From Dehalococcoidia bacterium (lineage in GTDB: Bacteria; Chloroflexota; Dehalococcoidia; UBA2979): 64,000 nt of DNA. Positions 51,174 to 59,496 of this stretch are shown here, one piece after another. The stretch covers positions 62,001-126,000 of the forward strand of contig JALOAL010000004.1 of NCBI GenBank assembly GCA_023228825.1, written 5' to 3'. The notes under the pieces were generated by a model. It was not told the origin of the DNA. It did not search any database and saw only the letters and a list, made by a program, of their open reading frames with translations. A program made the position numbers and the translations under genes. Positions within the stretch are counted from its first letter, which is position 1. The number at the start of each line of letters is the position of its first letter.

Positions 51174-52013
51174 TTATTGGGTGGGCGAGACGCCCGGCAG
51201 CGGCCGTGTGGCCTCACCGCGGCCGCCGGCGCCTGCCGAGGCAAGGGCGGTGTCCGGAGCCGAGAGGGGGCCGCCGCTGGCGACCTCGCTGTAGGTGCGG
51301 AGCACCTCCTCGCGCAGGGTGGCCATCTGGCGTGGTTCGCCGGCGTCCGAGCCCAGGCTCCAGGTGCGACAGATCCGGCCGGGCGAGGGTGACATCAGCG
51401 CCACCCGGTTGCCCAGCAGGATCGCCTCCTCCACGTCGTGCGTGACCATGACCACGGTCAGGCCCAGGCTCTGCTGCACGCCCACCAGCCATTGCTGCAT
51501 GCTGCGGCGCGTGAGCGGATCCAGCGCTCCGAAGGGCTCGTCCAGCAAGATCACGCGCGGCCGCGTGACCACGGTCCGAGCCAGCGAGACGCGCTGCGCC
51601 TGGCCGCCGGACAGTTCGCTGGGGTACGCCTCCGCCAGGTCGGCCAGGCCGAACTCCGCCAGCGTGCGGTCCACCAGCCCCGCTTCCTTCGCGCCACGGT
51701 TGGCGCGGTAACGCAGGCCCAGGGTGACGTTGTCGCGCACGTTGAGCCACGGCAGCAGGAGCGGCTGCTGGAAGACGATGCCCACGTCTCGCCCGTGCTC
51801 GCCGGGCGCGACCTCCACGGTGCCTTCGTCCAGTTGGTCCAAGCCGGCAATGATGCGCAGCAACGTGCTCTTGCCGCAGCCGCTGGGGCCCAGCAAGACC
51901 ACCACCTCGCCGTCCTGGACCTCCAGGTCCAGGTCCTCGAAGACCGTGAACTGCTGTCCACGTGCTCCGAAGCGACGGGCGCCGCCGGTTACGCGGAGCG
52001 GGCGAGCAGCCAC
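51174..52013 (-). CDS. NitT/TauT-type ABC ATPase (SsuB/TauB-like)
   Basis: A 279-residue ATPase: Walker A GPSGCGKST, Q-loop FQQPLLLPWLNV, signature LSGGQAQRVSLARTV, Walker B VILLDEPFGALDP, VTHDVEEAI. GTG start at 52013 with GGAGGT nine bases upstream, inside the end of the flavoprotein gene (25-bp overlap). An Ala/Gly-rich tail of about 40 residues is probably unstructured. Confidence 0.94.
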   Translation of the reverse strand: MAARPLRVTGGARRFGARGQQFTVFEDLDLEVQDGEVVVLLGPSGCGKSTLLRIIAGLDQLDEGTVEVAPGEHGRDVGIVFQQPLLLPWLNVRDNVTLGLRYRANRGAKEAGLVDRTLAEFGLADLAEAYPSELSGGQAQRVSLARTVVTRPRVILLDEPFGALDPLTRRSMQQWLVGVQQSLGLTVVMVTHDVEEAILLGNRVALMSPSPGRICRTWSLGSDAGEPRQMATLREEVLRTYSEVASGGPLSAPDTALASAGAGGRGEATRPLPGVSPTQ

Positions 52014-53080
52014 TGTAGTTGTACCTCCGTGGGCGCCTGCACCGGCAGGAACGCCGCTTCGCGGAGACGCCGTGCCGTGCCACTGTGCAGCATGTAGCCG
52101 CGCCCACCCGCCAGTTTTGACTCCAGCGAGACGGCCTCCACTGTCAGCCGCCCAAAGTCCAGCCGCAGTTGCAGCAGCGGACGATGCTCCAGGTCCTCGC
52201 GGTGTGGGTGCCCGGCGTACTCCCGCAGCCGCCCCGAGGCCGACTCGAAGCGCGCGCGCAGGTCCTCATACGCCGGAGCGAGGATCTCGCGAGGGCCATC
52301 CAGCAGCGCGCCGGCCTCCGACAGCGCGCGGGTGGAGAGGCCCCAGCAGAAACTGCTCTGCAGCAGGAGGAACGTGGGCAACACACGCCCCACGAAGCGG
52401 TCGAAGTCCCGCGTCAGGATGTCCGCATCCGTGATCACGGCGTCCTCGAACACGGGCGACGTGCTGCTGGTGGCCTGCAGGGCCAGGAGTTCCGGGTAGG
52501 CAGGCAGCCTCAGGCCCGGCGTCGCCTCGGTAAAGGCGAAGATCACGCGGTCCTGCGGGTCGTCCTCATTCGCGGCGGCGCCGATGGAGACGAAGGGCGG
52601 CTGCAGGTTGGACGCCCAGGCGATGCGCCCGTTCAGGACCATCCCGTCCGCCGTGCGACGGAAGGTGAGCGTCAGCGGCGTGCCCGCCAGGTAGTTCGCC
52701 GTGGCAGCCGCAAACGAGGTGGAGCCCAGGATCTCCCCGGCGGTCAGGCCCGCCAGGAACCGCTCCCGCACCGGACTGTCCGCGTCCGCCTGGTGGACGT
52801 ACTCCGTGGCCATCCGGTGACACCACATGGCAAACGCCTGGCTCATGCAGTCCAGGGAGAGCGTGCCCAGCACCTCGCACATCTGCGAGAACTGGTCTGG
52901 CGTGTCGCGTTCGTACACGCCCAGGTCGCCCACCCCCATGCTGGAGATGTGCGCAATGCCCTCGCGGAGGGTGACCTCGCACCCGTCCACCTGCTGGGCA
53001 CGCGACCCCACGTAGGCGCGCAATGCCTGGTGGAGTGTCTCGTCACGGAGCAGGACAGGTTCTGCCACGGTGGTGGTCAT
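51989..53080 (-). CDS. Acyl-CoA dehydrogenase-fold flavoprotein (SfnC/DszC-like)
   Basis: A 363-residue protein of the acyl-CoA dehydrogenase/flavin monooxygenase superfamily: GVYERDTPDQFSQMCEVLGTL, ILGSTSFAAATANYLAGTPL, and late QLRLDFGRLTVEAVSLESKLAGGRGYM. No obvious catalytic Glu of true dehydrogenases is seen. With a NitT/TauT importer it fits the SfnC/DszC group used for organosulfur (sulfone or thiophene) or similar compounds, but the substrate is inferred only from context. Start ATG 53080, 8 bp after the DUF4242 gene. Confidence 0.75.
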   Translation of the reverse strand: MTTTVAEPVLLRDETLHQALRAYVGSRAQQVDGCEVTLREGIAHISSMGVGDLGVYERDTPDQFSQMCEVLGTLSLDCMSQAFAMWCHRMATEYVHQADADSPVRERFLAGLTAGEILGSTSFAAATANYLAGTPLTLTFRRTADGMVLNGRIAWASNLQPPFVSIGAAANEDDPQDRVIFAFTEATPGLRLPAYPELLALQATSSTSPVFEDAVITDADILTRDFDRFVGRVLPTFLLLQSSFCWGLSTRALSEAGALLDGPREILAPAYEDLRARFESASGRLREYAGHPHREDLEHRPLLQLRLDFGRLTVEAVSLESKLAGGRGYMLHSGTARRLREAAFLPVQAPTEVQLQWLLARSA

Positions 53081-53088
53081 GGTTAGTG

Positions 53089-53610
53089 TTACTCCCCGAG
53101 ACGGGTCAGGCGGTCGACAGGGGTGTCCACGGCAGCGCGGGCGCGGAGGACAGCGTCTTCGTCCGGCGCGTCATAGAAGCAGAGGCACTTCACCATGTCC
53201 TCGCGCACGTACGTGCGCAGGAAGTGGGTCTCCGGCACCTGTGCGTAGAGCGGCGACTTCTCCTGCTTGCGGTTCAGGTACTGGTCCATGGTGATCCCCT
53301 CCGGGATGTCCCACTCCACCAGGTACTGAGCGCCGGCCTTCTTCTGCTTCAGGTCTTCCAGTTCGGCGCCCACCAGGCGCACCGGGGCCACCTCGTCAAA
53401 CTCGAAGCCCGCCTCGCGGAAGAAGTGTTCCACCACTTCCGGCGTGCGGTGCTCCACGATCGCGTAGGCCAGGCCAGCCTCACGGCTGACCTGCACCTCG
53501 ATCAGTTCGCCGTTCGACTTCGTCGCCGTTTCCGCCAGGCGCTCAAACAGCCCATCAAGCCCCTCCGCACCCTCGCCCGGGAGCGGCACTTCCAACAGGA
53601 ACAGAGACAT
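53089..53610 (-). CDS. DUF4242 domain protein
   Basis: A 173-residue protein with two ferredoxin-like repeats; the second, QYLVEWDIPEGITMDQYLN ... SYVREDMVKCLCFYDAPDE-like (YVREDMVKCLCFYDAPDE), is the DUF4242 pattern, known from a nickel-binding actinobacterial protein. Here it leads the ABC/flavoprotein operon. I start at ATG 53610 (GGGGGG upstream); a TTG immediately before would add one residue. It could be a metal or ligand sensor for the uptake system, or an enzyme. Confidence 0.8.
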   Translation of the reverse strand: MSLFLLEVPLPGEGAEGLDGLFERLAETATKSNGELIEVQVSREAGLAYAIVEHRTPEVVEHFFREAGFEFDEVAPVRLVGAELEDLKQKKAGAQYLVEWDIPEGITMDQYLNRKQEKSPLYAQVPETHFLRTYVREDMVKCLCFYDAPDEDAVLRARAAVDTPVDRLTRLGE

Positions 53611-53640
53611 CAAGCCCCCCTACCGACCGTTGCCGTAATT

Positions 53641-53678
53641 CCTGAGTATGTTACTCGGGATCATCGGGTTTAGGTATA
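53641..53678 (-). promoter_or_regulatory. Promoter and operator-like palindrome of the DUF4242/ABC operon
   Basis: On the minus strand a TATACC -10-like hexamer (53678-53673) is followed by CCCGAGTA-ACA-TACTCAGG (53659-53641), an 8-bp inverted repeat with one mismatch and 3-bp spacer. It would lie just after the start of transcription, about 30 bp before the gene: a likely repressor site. No -35 is clear. The 248-bp spacer (53611-53858) holds no other gene. Confidence 0.5.
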
Positions 53679-53858
53679 GCAGGTGCAATGACAACAGTCA
53701 CCCACCGCCGCGTGCGTCCGAGGCGCCGCCCTCGGGCCAGCCGACGGTGAGATCCACCACGGTGGCCACGGCCACGCTGAACCCGAGCGCGACGCCGGAA
53801 GACGATGCGGACGCGGTGGCGGTGGCGCGCAGACGCCGAGCGCCCTCGAACGCGTCGC

Positions 53859-54728
53859 TTATCGCGAGAGTGGGGTGGCGTCCGAGATGCGGCCGAGTTT
53901 GTGGGGGTTGCGCATCGCGTACACGTGGGTCACGCGGCCGTGCAGGGCGACGAGGGTGACGACGGTCCGACCGTCGCCGGGGACGTCGAGGACCAGCGCC
54001 GGCGAGCCGTTGATCTGGACACTGGATGCGCCAATGTCTGACACCAGGCGCCCCGCCGCCGCCAGGAGCGCCGCGACCCGGGCGGCTCCCTCGATCGGCT
54101 GGCGGACGGTGGGGGCAATGCCTCCGCCGTCGCCCACCATCACCACGTCCGGCGCAAGGACTTCCAGCAGGGCCTCCACCTTCCCCGTGCGGACTGCGCT
54201 CATGAAGCGCTCCATCACGGCCTGCTGTTGACCGGGATCGACCTCCATGCGCGGGCGTCGGTCGGCGACGTGCCGGCGGGCGCGATGCCCGATCTGGCGG
54301 ACGGCGGCGGGCGTCTTGTCCAGCGTCTCCGCGATCTCGCCATAGGAGAGGTCGAACACCTCGCGCAGGACAAACACGGCCCGTTCGGTGGGGGTCAGCG
54401 TTTCCAGCACCGTGAGCATCGCGATGGAGACGCTCTCGGCCAGTTCTACATCCTCTGCAATGTCGGGACTGGTGAGGAGTGGCTCGGGGAGCCACTCGCC
54501 CACGTAGTCCTCGCGGCGTCGGGTAAGCGTCCGCAGGAGATTGAGCGCCTGCCGGGTGACGATGCGGACCAGGTAGGCGCGCGGGTCGCGCACCTGTGCC
54601 TGGTCCACGGCATCCCATCGCAGCCAGGTCTCCTGCACCACGTCTTCCGCGTCCGCAGCAGATCCGAGCATCTCGTAGGCGACGGTGAAGAGCAGGCCGC
54701 GATGGGTGAAGAACGGATCGGTGCGCAT
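53859..54728 (-). CDS. ECF41-type RNA polymerase sigma factor with SnoaL-like C-terminal domain
   Basis: A 289-residue sigma factor: region 2 (FTHRGLLFTVAYEMLGSAAD ... DVVQETWLRW), region 4 with LTPTERAVFVLREVFDLSYG and the HTH ETLDKTPAAVRQIGHRAR, then a SnoaL-like domain with DGGG (near 209) and NPHKL (near 275), which match the conserved DGGGK and NPDKL motifs of ECF41. In this group the C-terminal domain replaces an anti-sigma factor. The COE-type partner lies directly upstream and in the same transcript. Confidence 0.95.
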   Translation of the reverse strand: MRTDPFFTHRGLLFTVAYEMLGSAADAEDVVQETWLRWDAVDQAQVRDPRAYLVRIVTRQALNLLRTLTRRREDYVGEWLPEPLLTSPDIAEDVELAESVSIAMLTVLETLTPTERAVFVLREVFDLSYGEIAETLDKTPAAVRQIGHRARRHVADRRPRMEVDPGQQQAVMERFMSAVRTGKVEALLEVLAPDVVMVGDGGGIAPTVRQPIEGAARVAALLAAAGRLVSDIGASSVQINGSPALVLDVPGDGRTVVTLVALHGRVTHVYAMRNPHKLGRISDATPLSR

Positions 54729-54751
54729 GCCGGCTCCTCGGCTCTTTCGGC

Positions 54752-54764
54752 TACTCCCGGAGTA
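54752..54764. promoter_or_regulatory. Short palindrome between partner gene and sigma gene
   Basis: TACTCC-C-GGAGTA, a perfect 6-bp inverted repeat in the 45-bp gap. The TACTC/GAGTA half-sites also occur, in the opposite arrangement, in the operator-like palindrome at 53641-53659. Its role is not known. Confidence 0.3.
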
Positions 54765-54773
54765 TGGCTGCCC

Positions 54774-55367
54774 TCAGGCGGGCGCAGCGGCGGACGTCCG
54801 AGGCACGGGCAGCGGCGGAAGGCCGCACGCGTCCGCGATGCCCTGCGCCGTGATGCCCAGCGCCACGTTGCTGCGGCTCGTCAGGTTCGCCGCACCGATG
54901 CATGCCGTCAGTTCAATGAGTGCCGGCGCGCCCAGTTGCTCCAGCAGCCGCGCGGACAACTCGTCCGTCACCGTCGGAGGCGTCTGGCTCATGGCCTCCG
55001 CGTATTCCAGCACGTCCCGCTCCAGCGGCGTGAACACATCGGCCGTGCGCCATCCGGGTACCTGGCGCGCCTTCTCCATGTCCAGGTTGTCGTTGTGGGC
55101 CTGGAAGTAGCCCAAGTCCAGGCAGAAGGAGCAGCCCACCGTGGAGACGGCCGCCATCTGGGCGAATGACTTCAACTGGCGGTCGCACTGGTCCCACTTC
55201 TCCATCTTGCCGAACAACCCGAAGGTCGTCTTCAGCACCGGCAGGTTGTGCCACATCACGCCCAGCGAGTCCGGCACCAGGCCCATGCTGCGCTTGCTGT
55301 ACCACTTCGCGATGGCGCCGTAGATGCCGCGGATCTCGGTAGGGGGGACTCGAGTCTGGTTGGTCAT
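54774..55367 (-). CDS. Carboxymuconolactone decarboxylase/AhpD-like protein (COE partner of ECF41)
   Basis: A 197-residue helical protein with the redox CxxC (GCSFCLD, Cys79 and Cys82) and late NVALGITAQGIADACGLP. CMD/AhpD proteins act as peroxidatic or alkylhydroperoxide-related reductants. It is the standard conserved neighbour of ECF41 sigma factors (COE gene). GGAGGTGAC precedes ATG 55367. A near-consensus ECF41 promoter lies 47 bp upstream. Confidence 0.93.
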   Translation of the reverse strand: MTNQTRVPPTEIRGIYGAIAKWYSKRSMGLVPDSLGVMWHNLPVLKTTFGLFGKMEKWDQCDRQLKSFAQMAAVSTVGCSFCLDLGYFQAHNDNLDMEKARQVPGWRTADVFTPLERDVLEYAEAMSQTPPTVTDELSARLLEQLGAPALIELTACIGAANLTSRSNVALGITAQGIADACGLPPLPVPRTSAAAPA

Positions 55368-55413
55368 GTCACCTCCAGGGTGAATTTCAGCACTGTCCGG
55401 CTGTCAACCATGA

Positions 55414-55440
55414 GACACCGTTGGCTCGTCAGTTGTGACA
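55414..55440 (-). promoter_or_regulatory. Near-consensus ECF41 promoter
   Basis: On the minus strand TGTCACA (55440-55434), 16 bp, then TGTC (55417-55414). The known ECF41 promoter is TGTCACA-N16-CGTC, so the -35 is identical and the -10 has one mismatch. It sits in front of the COE-sigma pair, as described for autoregulated ECF41 loci. Confidence 0.75.
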
Positions 55441-55524
55441 TTGCATGAGGAGGGGCCGGCTTGAGGTGAGCCCGGCATGAGGAGCGTTGCCCACGGCGCG
55501 CCGGCGCATGCACCCCGCCACCCC

Positions 55525-55556
55525 GCCACCTCGCAACGGGGCCACCTCGCAACGGG
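55525..55556. repeat. 2 x 16-bp tandem repeat
   Basis: Two exact copies of GCCACCTCGCAACGGG just upstream of the FAD monooxygenase gene. Confidence 0.85.
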
Positions 55557-55590
55557 GCCGTGAGGGCGCGCGCTGGTAGACTCGCGCTCG

Positions 55591-56874
55591 ATGCCGAGCA
55601 CTACATCGACGCGTGGCGGGCCCTCGATTCTGATCGCCGGTGGAGGCATCGGAGGGCTGACGCTGGCGCTGTGTCTGCATCGGATGGGGATCGCCTGCCG
55701 GGTGTTCGAGTCCGCAGGGGAGATCCGGCCGCTGGGGGTGGGGCTCAACCTGCTGCCGCACTCGGCGCGCGTGTTGACGGTGCTGGGACTGGCGCCGGCG
55801 CTGGCTGCCTCCGGCATCGAGACGCGCGAACTCGTCTACTACTCCAAGCATGGGCGCCGCATCTGGTCCGAGCCGCGCGGCCGCCACGCGGGTTACCGCT
55901 GGCCGCAGTACTCGATCCACCGTGGCGCGCTCCAACTCCTCCTCCTGCGCGCCGTCCGCGAACGCCTGGGCGACGACGCGGTGTTGGAGGGCCACCGCTT
56001 GGTGGGGTTCGAGGAGCGCGACGGCGCCGTGGTGGCCTCGTTTGCGGGGCGCGACGGCGGTGCGAGGGCGACGGCGCGCGGGGACGTGCTGGTGGGCGCG
56101 GACGGCATCCACTCCACGGTCCGCGCCGCGTTCTACCCGGACGAGCAGGAACCGAAGTTCTCCGGGCGGCTGCTGTGGCGCAGCGTGACGCGCAGTAGTC
56201 CATTCCTCACGGGCGAGTCGATGATCATGGCAGGCCATGCGAGCCAGAAGTTCGTTGCCTACCCCATCTCTCCGCAGGCGCGCGACGAGGGGGCGTCGCT
56301 GGTGAACTGGGTGGCCGAACTCACCATCGGTGGCGACGAGGAGCCCACGCGAGACTGGAACCGCGAGGTGGACCGCGACCGATTCGCGCCGGCCTTCGAG
56401 GCGTGGCGGTTCGACTGGCTGGACGTGCCGCACCTGATCGCCGACTCCGGCCCGGTGTACGAGTTCCCGATGTCGGACCGTGACCCGATCGCCCGCTGGT
56501 CGTTCAGCCGCACCACGCTCCTGGGCGACGCCGCACATCCGATGTACCCCATCGGCTCGAACGGTGCGTCGCAGGCGATCCTGGACGCGGCCGCGCTCGC
56601 GCAGGCGCTCGCGGAGGTGGACGACCTCCCGGCGGCGCTCCAGCGGTACGAGGCTGAGCGGCTGGAGCCCACCTCCCGCATCGTGCTGGCGAACCGCGGA
56701 CAGGGGCCAGAGGCGGTGATGCAGATAGTGGAAGACCGCGCGCCTCAGGGCTTCGCGCGGCTGGGCGACGTGATCAGCGACGAGGAATTGAAGACGGTGG
56801 CCTCCGGATACAAGCGAGTCGCCGGCTTCGACCTGGAGGCCCTGAACGCCAGGGGGGAGACGAGCCTTGTCTGA
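55591..56874 (+). CDS. FAD-dependent aromatic-ring monooxygenase
   Basis: A 427-residue class A flavoprotein monooxygenase. Dinucleotide motif IAGGGIGGLTLALCLHRMG (15-33), DG motif VLVGADGIHSTVRAAF (near 167) and GD motif LLGDAAHPMYPIGSNGASQA (near 310), in the manner of PhzS/salicylate hydroxylase-like enzymes. It should hydroxylate an aromatic or heterocyclic substrate with NAD(P)H and O2. Coupled to the DUF3237 gene by an 8-bp overlap. Confidence 0.93.
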   Translation: MPSTTSTRGGPSILIAGGGIGGLTLALCLHRMGIACRVFESAGEIRPLGVGLNLLPHSARVLTVLGLAPALAASGIETRELVYYSKHGRRIWSEPRGRHAGYRWPQYSIHRGALQLLLLRAVRERLGDDAVLEGHRLVGFEERDGAVVASFAGRDGGARATARGDVLVGADGIHSTVRAAFYPDEQEPKFSGRLLWRSVTRSSPFLTGESMIMAGHASQKFVAYPISPQARDEGASLVNWVAELTIGGDEEPTRDWNREVDRDRFAPAFEAWRFDWLDVPHLIADSGPVYEFPMSDRDPIARWSFSRTTLLGDAAHPMYPIGSNGASQAILDAAALAQALAEVDDLPAALQRYEAERLEPTSRIVLANRGQGPEAVMQIVEDRAPQGFARLGDVISDEELKTVASGYKRVAGFDLEALNARGETSLV

Positions 56875-57361
56875 ACACCCGCTGCCCGCGCAGCCGGACG
56901 GACACACCCCGCCGGGCCTGGAGTTCGCCTTCGAGGCGCTCGTGGACGTCGCGCGCCCGTTGGACGTGGGCGACAGCCCGTACGGCACGCGCCGCATCAT
57001 CCCGATCACGGGCGGCACGTTCGAGGGCCCGCTGCTGCGCGGCGAGGTGGTGCCCGGCGGGGCGGACTGGCAGGTCGTGCACTCGAACGCCCTCGTGACG
57101 CTGACCGCCACCTATGCGCTGCGCACGGACGACGGTGCGCTGATCGCCGTCACGAACAGCGGCTTCCGGCGCGCCGACCCCGCCCTCATGGCGGCGCTCG
57201 CGAGGGGCGAGGAGGTGGACCAGCGGCAGATCTACTTCCGCACCACCGCCCGCTTCGAGACGGAGGCGCCGCGCTACCGCTGGCTGAGCGACTACCTCTT
57301 CGTCGGCTCCGGCCACCGCCGGCCTCGCGGCGTCGCGATCACGTTCTGGCAGGTGGGGTAG
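56867..57361 (+). CDS. DUF3237 family protein
   Basis: A 164-residue beta-rich protein: LEFAFEALVDVARPLDVGDSPYGTRRIIPITGG and late YRWLSDYLFVGSGHRRP are the DUF3237 signature (quoted in parts: RIIPITGGTFEGP, WLSDYLFVGSG). Function unknown; often beside oxygenases. TTG start at 56867 with AGGGGGGAG upstream overlaps the monooxygenase stop. Confidence 0.9.
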   Translation: MSEHPLPAQPDGHTPPGLEFAFEALVDVARPLDVGDSPYGTRRIIPITGGTFEGPLLRGEVVPGGADWQVVHSNALVTLTATYALRTDDGALIAVTNSGFRRADPALMAALARGEEVDQRQIYFRTTARFETEAPRYRWLSDYLFVGSGHRRPRGVAITFWQVG

Positions 57362-57392
57362 CGGGACCGCCGCACCCTTCAGTCACCCGGCC

Positions 57393-58790
57393 TCAAGCCA
57401 CGGAGGCCGGCGTGCGGATCACCTGGCCGGGGTAGATCAGGTCCGAGTTCACGATGGCGTTCGCCTGCGCGAGGGCTGCCGCCGTGGTGCCTGCGCGCTT
57501 CGCGATAGCGCCCAGCGTGTCGCCCGGCCGCACCACGTAGACGTGGCCGTCCACCACCTCGCCGCCCGCCACGTCCTCGGGTGGCGCGCTGGGCACGACG
57601 ACCGGCGGCGGGGCGGGTGCGGCCTCCGGGATGGCGATGACCTGCCCCACGTGGATGCGGTCCGGGTTCGCGATGCCATTGCCCGTGACGAGGTCGGCCA
57701 CGGTCACACCGAAGCGCCCGGCGATCGCGCTCAAGGTGTCGCCGGGTCGCACCTCGTACGTCCGCCGCGCCCCGGAGGATGCGGGGGTGGCGCCCGCGTC
57801 GGATGCCGAGGTGGACGCCGTCCCGCCGCCGCCGGCGGGCTTCAGGCGGTGGAACGCCTGCACGTGGCGGTGGATGAGGTCGCCGTAGTAGCGCGCCTGG
57901 CCGGGGCCGTTGTAGAGCGTGGCGAAGGCGTCGAAGTCGCCTCGACGCAGGGCGGCGAGCGCGGGCCCGCGTCCGTCCGCACCAGCCACGAAGTCGAACA
58001 GGCCCAGCAACTGGAAGCGCACATCGGCGCCCATGAACGCCAGCATGCCTCGAGGCGAGGGGTAGCCCAGCAGCGCGTGGTTGAAGCCCATCACCTGCGG
58101 CAGCCCCATGGAGATCGAGCGCGCGGCGGCGTCCGCATCGAGGCGTGACGCCACTTCGAATGCCGCCCACTCCAGCGGCTGCGAGCCATGGAACGCCGTC
58201 CACGCGTGGGAGGGCGACTCGCGGAAGGCGTGGCCTAGCCAGGACTGGTCGCCCGTGATGCGGAAGTGCCGGTCGAACTCCGCCGCGCGGGCGGCGTCCA
58301 GGTAGCGTCGGAAGATGTGGTTCTCGAAGCGGATGATCACCCGCCCGTCTGCGCCGAACCCCTGCCCGCCGGACTCCACGCACAGGACCGCGACGGCGTA
58401 GGCCGGGTCGATCCCGAGTTCGCGCGACACGGCAGACAGCACGCCGCCGTACAGGTTCCACGCCCGCGCCAGGCCCGCTTCCAGCGCCCCGCCGCCCGAG
58501 GCGAGCCGCTCCTTCGAGGGCGCCTCGACGTCCGCTTCGAGCAGCGCGCGTCGGGCCGCCAGGTACCCGCGGCCGTCCGGGTCCACCACCTCCACGCAGG
58601 AGGCCTCCACGAACCCGGTCTGGGGCCCGACGCCGCCCTCGGCCGGCAGTCGCAGTGTGAGCCACTTCGGGGCGCGCTCCGTCACCGCGACCAGGCAGCC
58701 GGCGGGCAGGGTGCTCAGTGGCTGGCCTCCACGCAGGGGCTGCGGGAAGACCTCCGCCACGGCGGCAATGACGACTCCGGATTGGGACAC
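57393..58790 (-). CDS. N-acetylmuramidase-domain protein with two LysM repeats
   Basis: A 465-residue protein: SH3-like N terminus (1-70), N-acetylmuramidase/DUF3380 domain (about 105-310) with AVLCVESGGQGFG, IIRFENHIFRRYLD and GLPQVMGFNHALLGY, Ala/Ser linker, then LysM 1 (about 342-390) and LysM 2 (about 417-465), each starting YxVRPGDTL. No signal peptide is visible, so export must be non-classical, or the enzyme works after lysis as phage endolysins do. No phage genes are near. GTG 58790 has AAGGAG six bases upstream. Confidence 0.9.
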   Translation of the reverse strand: MSQSGVVIAAVAEVFPQPLRGGQPLSTLPAGCLVAVTERAPKWLTLRLPAEGGVGPQTGFVEASCVEVVDPDGRGYLAARRALLEADVEAPSKERLASGGGALEAGLARAWNLYGGVLSAVSRELGIDPAYAVAVLCVESGGQGFGADGRVIIRFENHIFRRYLDAARAAEFDRHFRITGDQSWLGHAFRESPSHAWTAFHGSQPLEWAAFEVASRLDADAAARSISMGLPQVMGFNHALLGYPSPRGMLAFMGADVRFQLLGLFDFVAGADGRGPALAALRRGDFDAFATLYNGPGQARYYGDLIHRHVQAFHRLKPAGGGGTASTSASDAGATPASSGARRTYEVRPGDTLSAIAGRFGVTVADLVTGNGIANPDRIHVGQVIAIPEAAPAPPPVVVPSAPPEDVAGGEVVDGHVYVVRPGDTLGAIAKRAGTTAAALAQANAIVNSDLIYPGQVIRTPASVA

Positions 58791-59496
58791 GGTGGCTCCT
58801 TATATACGGGCACGGGTAGGCGGTGCCTCAGGGTCGAAGGGACTGGCGGAAGGCCGAAGACGCATCCGGCACCGCGGAGAGACTGCGCGCTGCGCGCCGG
58901 GTGGTACAGGGCAGCAGGCGAGCCACCCGGTAGTGGTGGGTGCGCGTCTGCGAGATGGGCACGAAGCAGCGGTAGTTGCCCCGGCCGTTGCGAGGGCGGA
59001 AGGCGCCGGGGCGGTCTCGGTGCGGATGCTGGGGAGAGAGGACGAGGGCAGGGTGTACTGCGCGAGCAGATCGGGCACGAGGAAATCAGTCCTTCCCGCC
59101 GCCCGCAGGCATCCTAGCCCGCTCTCGACGGGATTGGCGAACGCATTGCTCGCCAGCGTGGACCTGCCTATAGATGCCGCTGGGTGGCACGAAACCCGGG
59201 TGACACTGCCCCGCGCCGGGGGCGCGGCAGGGGCGGCCTATTCATGCGTCCGAATTGCCACGATCTCGACGTGCCGAGGGCGGCCTGCGCCCCTCGTGTC
59301 GTCGGATGGCGGGGCGTACGCTCGCAGGGTCGACGCGCAGAGGGGCCGGGATTGGCAACCCCCGCCGAGGGCCACGGCCCGAGGCCGCCGGGGTACTGAC
59401 CACGCGGCGACAGGCAGACGCGTACCTCGCGCCCCCGCTCCCTCTGTCCTGGGACTGCGTCAGCACCCGGAGCGACGCCCGGAGCGAGGCGGTCAG
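58791..59496. other. Long spacer between muramidase and KimA-like genes
   Basis: A 706-bp divergent spacer. The CGGGATTGGC decamer occurs twice (59129-59138, 59347-59356), and TATATA lies 10 bp before the muramidase start. Long open frames on both strands are Arg/Pro/Ala-rich and judged non-coding. c-di-AMP (ydaO) riboswitches precede both gene types in other bacteria; I searched by eye for its core and found no convincing match. Confidence 0.45.

Noticed and set aside
58800..59078. Minus-strand 92-residue frame upstream of the muramidase
   Set aside because: Ser/Pro/Ala/Arg-rich with no recognised motif and no ribosome site; likely chance in GC-rich DNA.
58657..59496. N-terminal extension of about 280 residues on the KimA-like protein
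   Set aside because: The extension overlaps the antisense muramidase gene and is Arg/Gly/Ala-rich; the family begins near the ATG at 59497.
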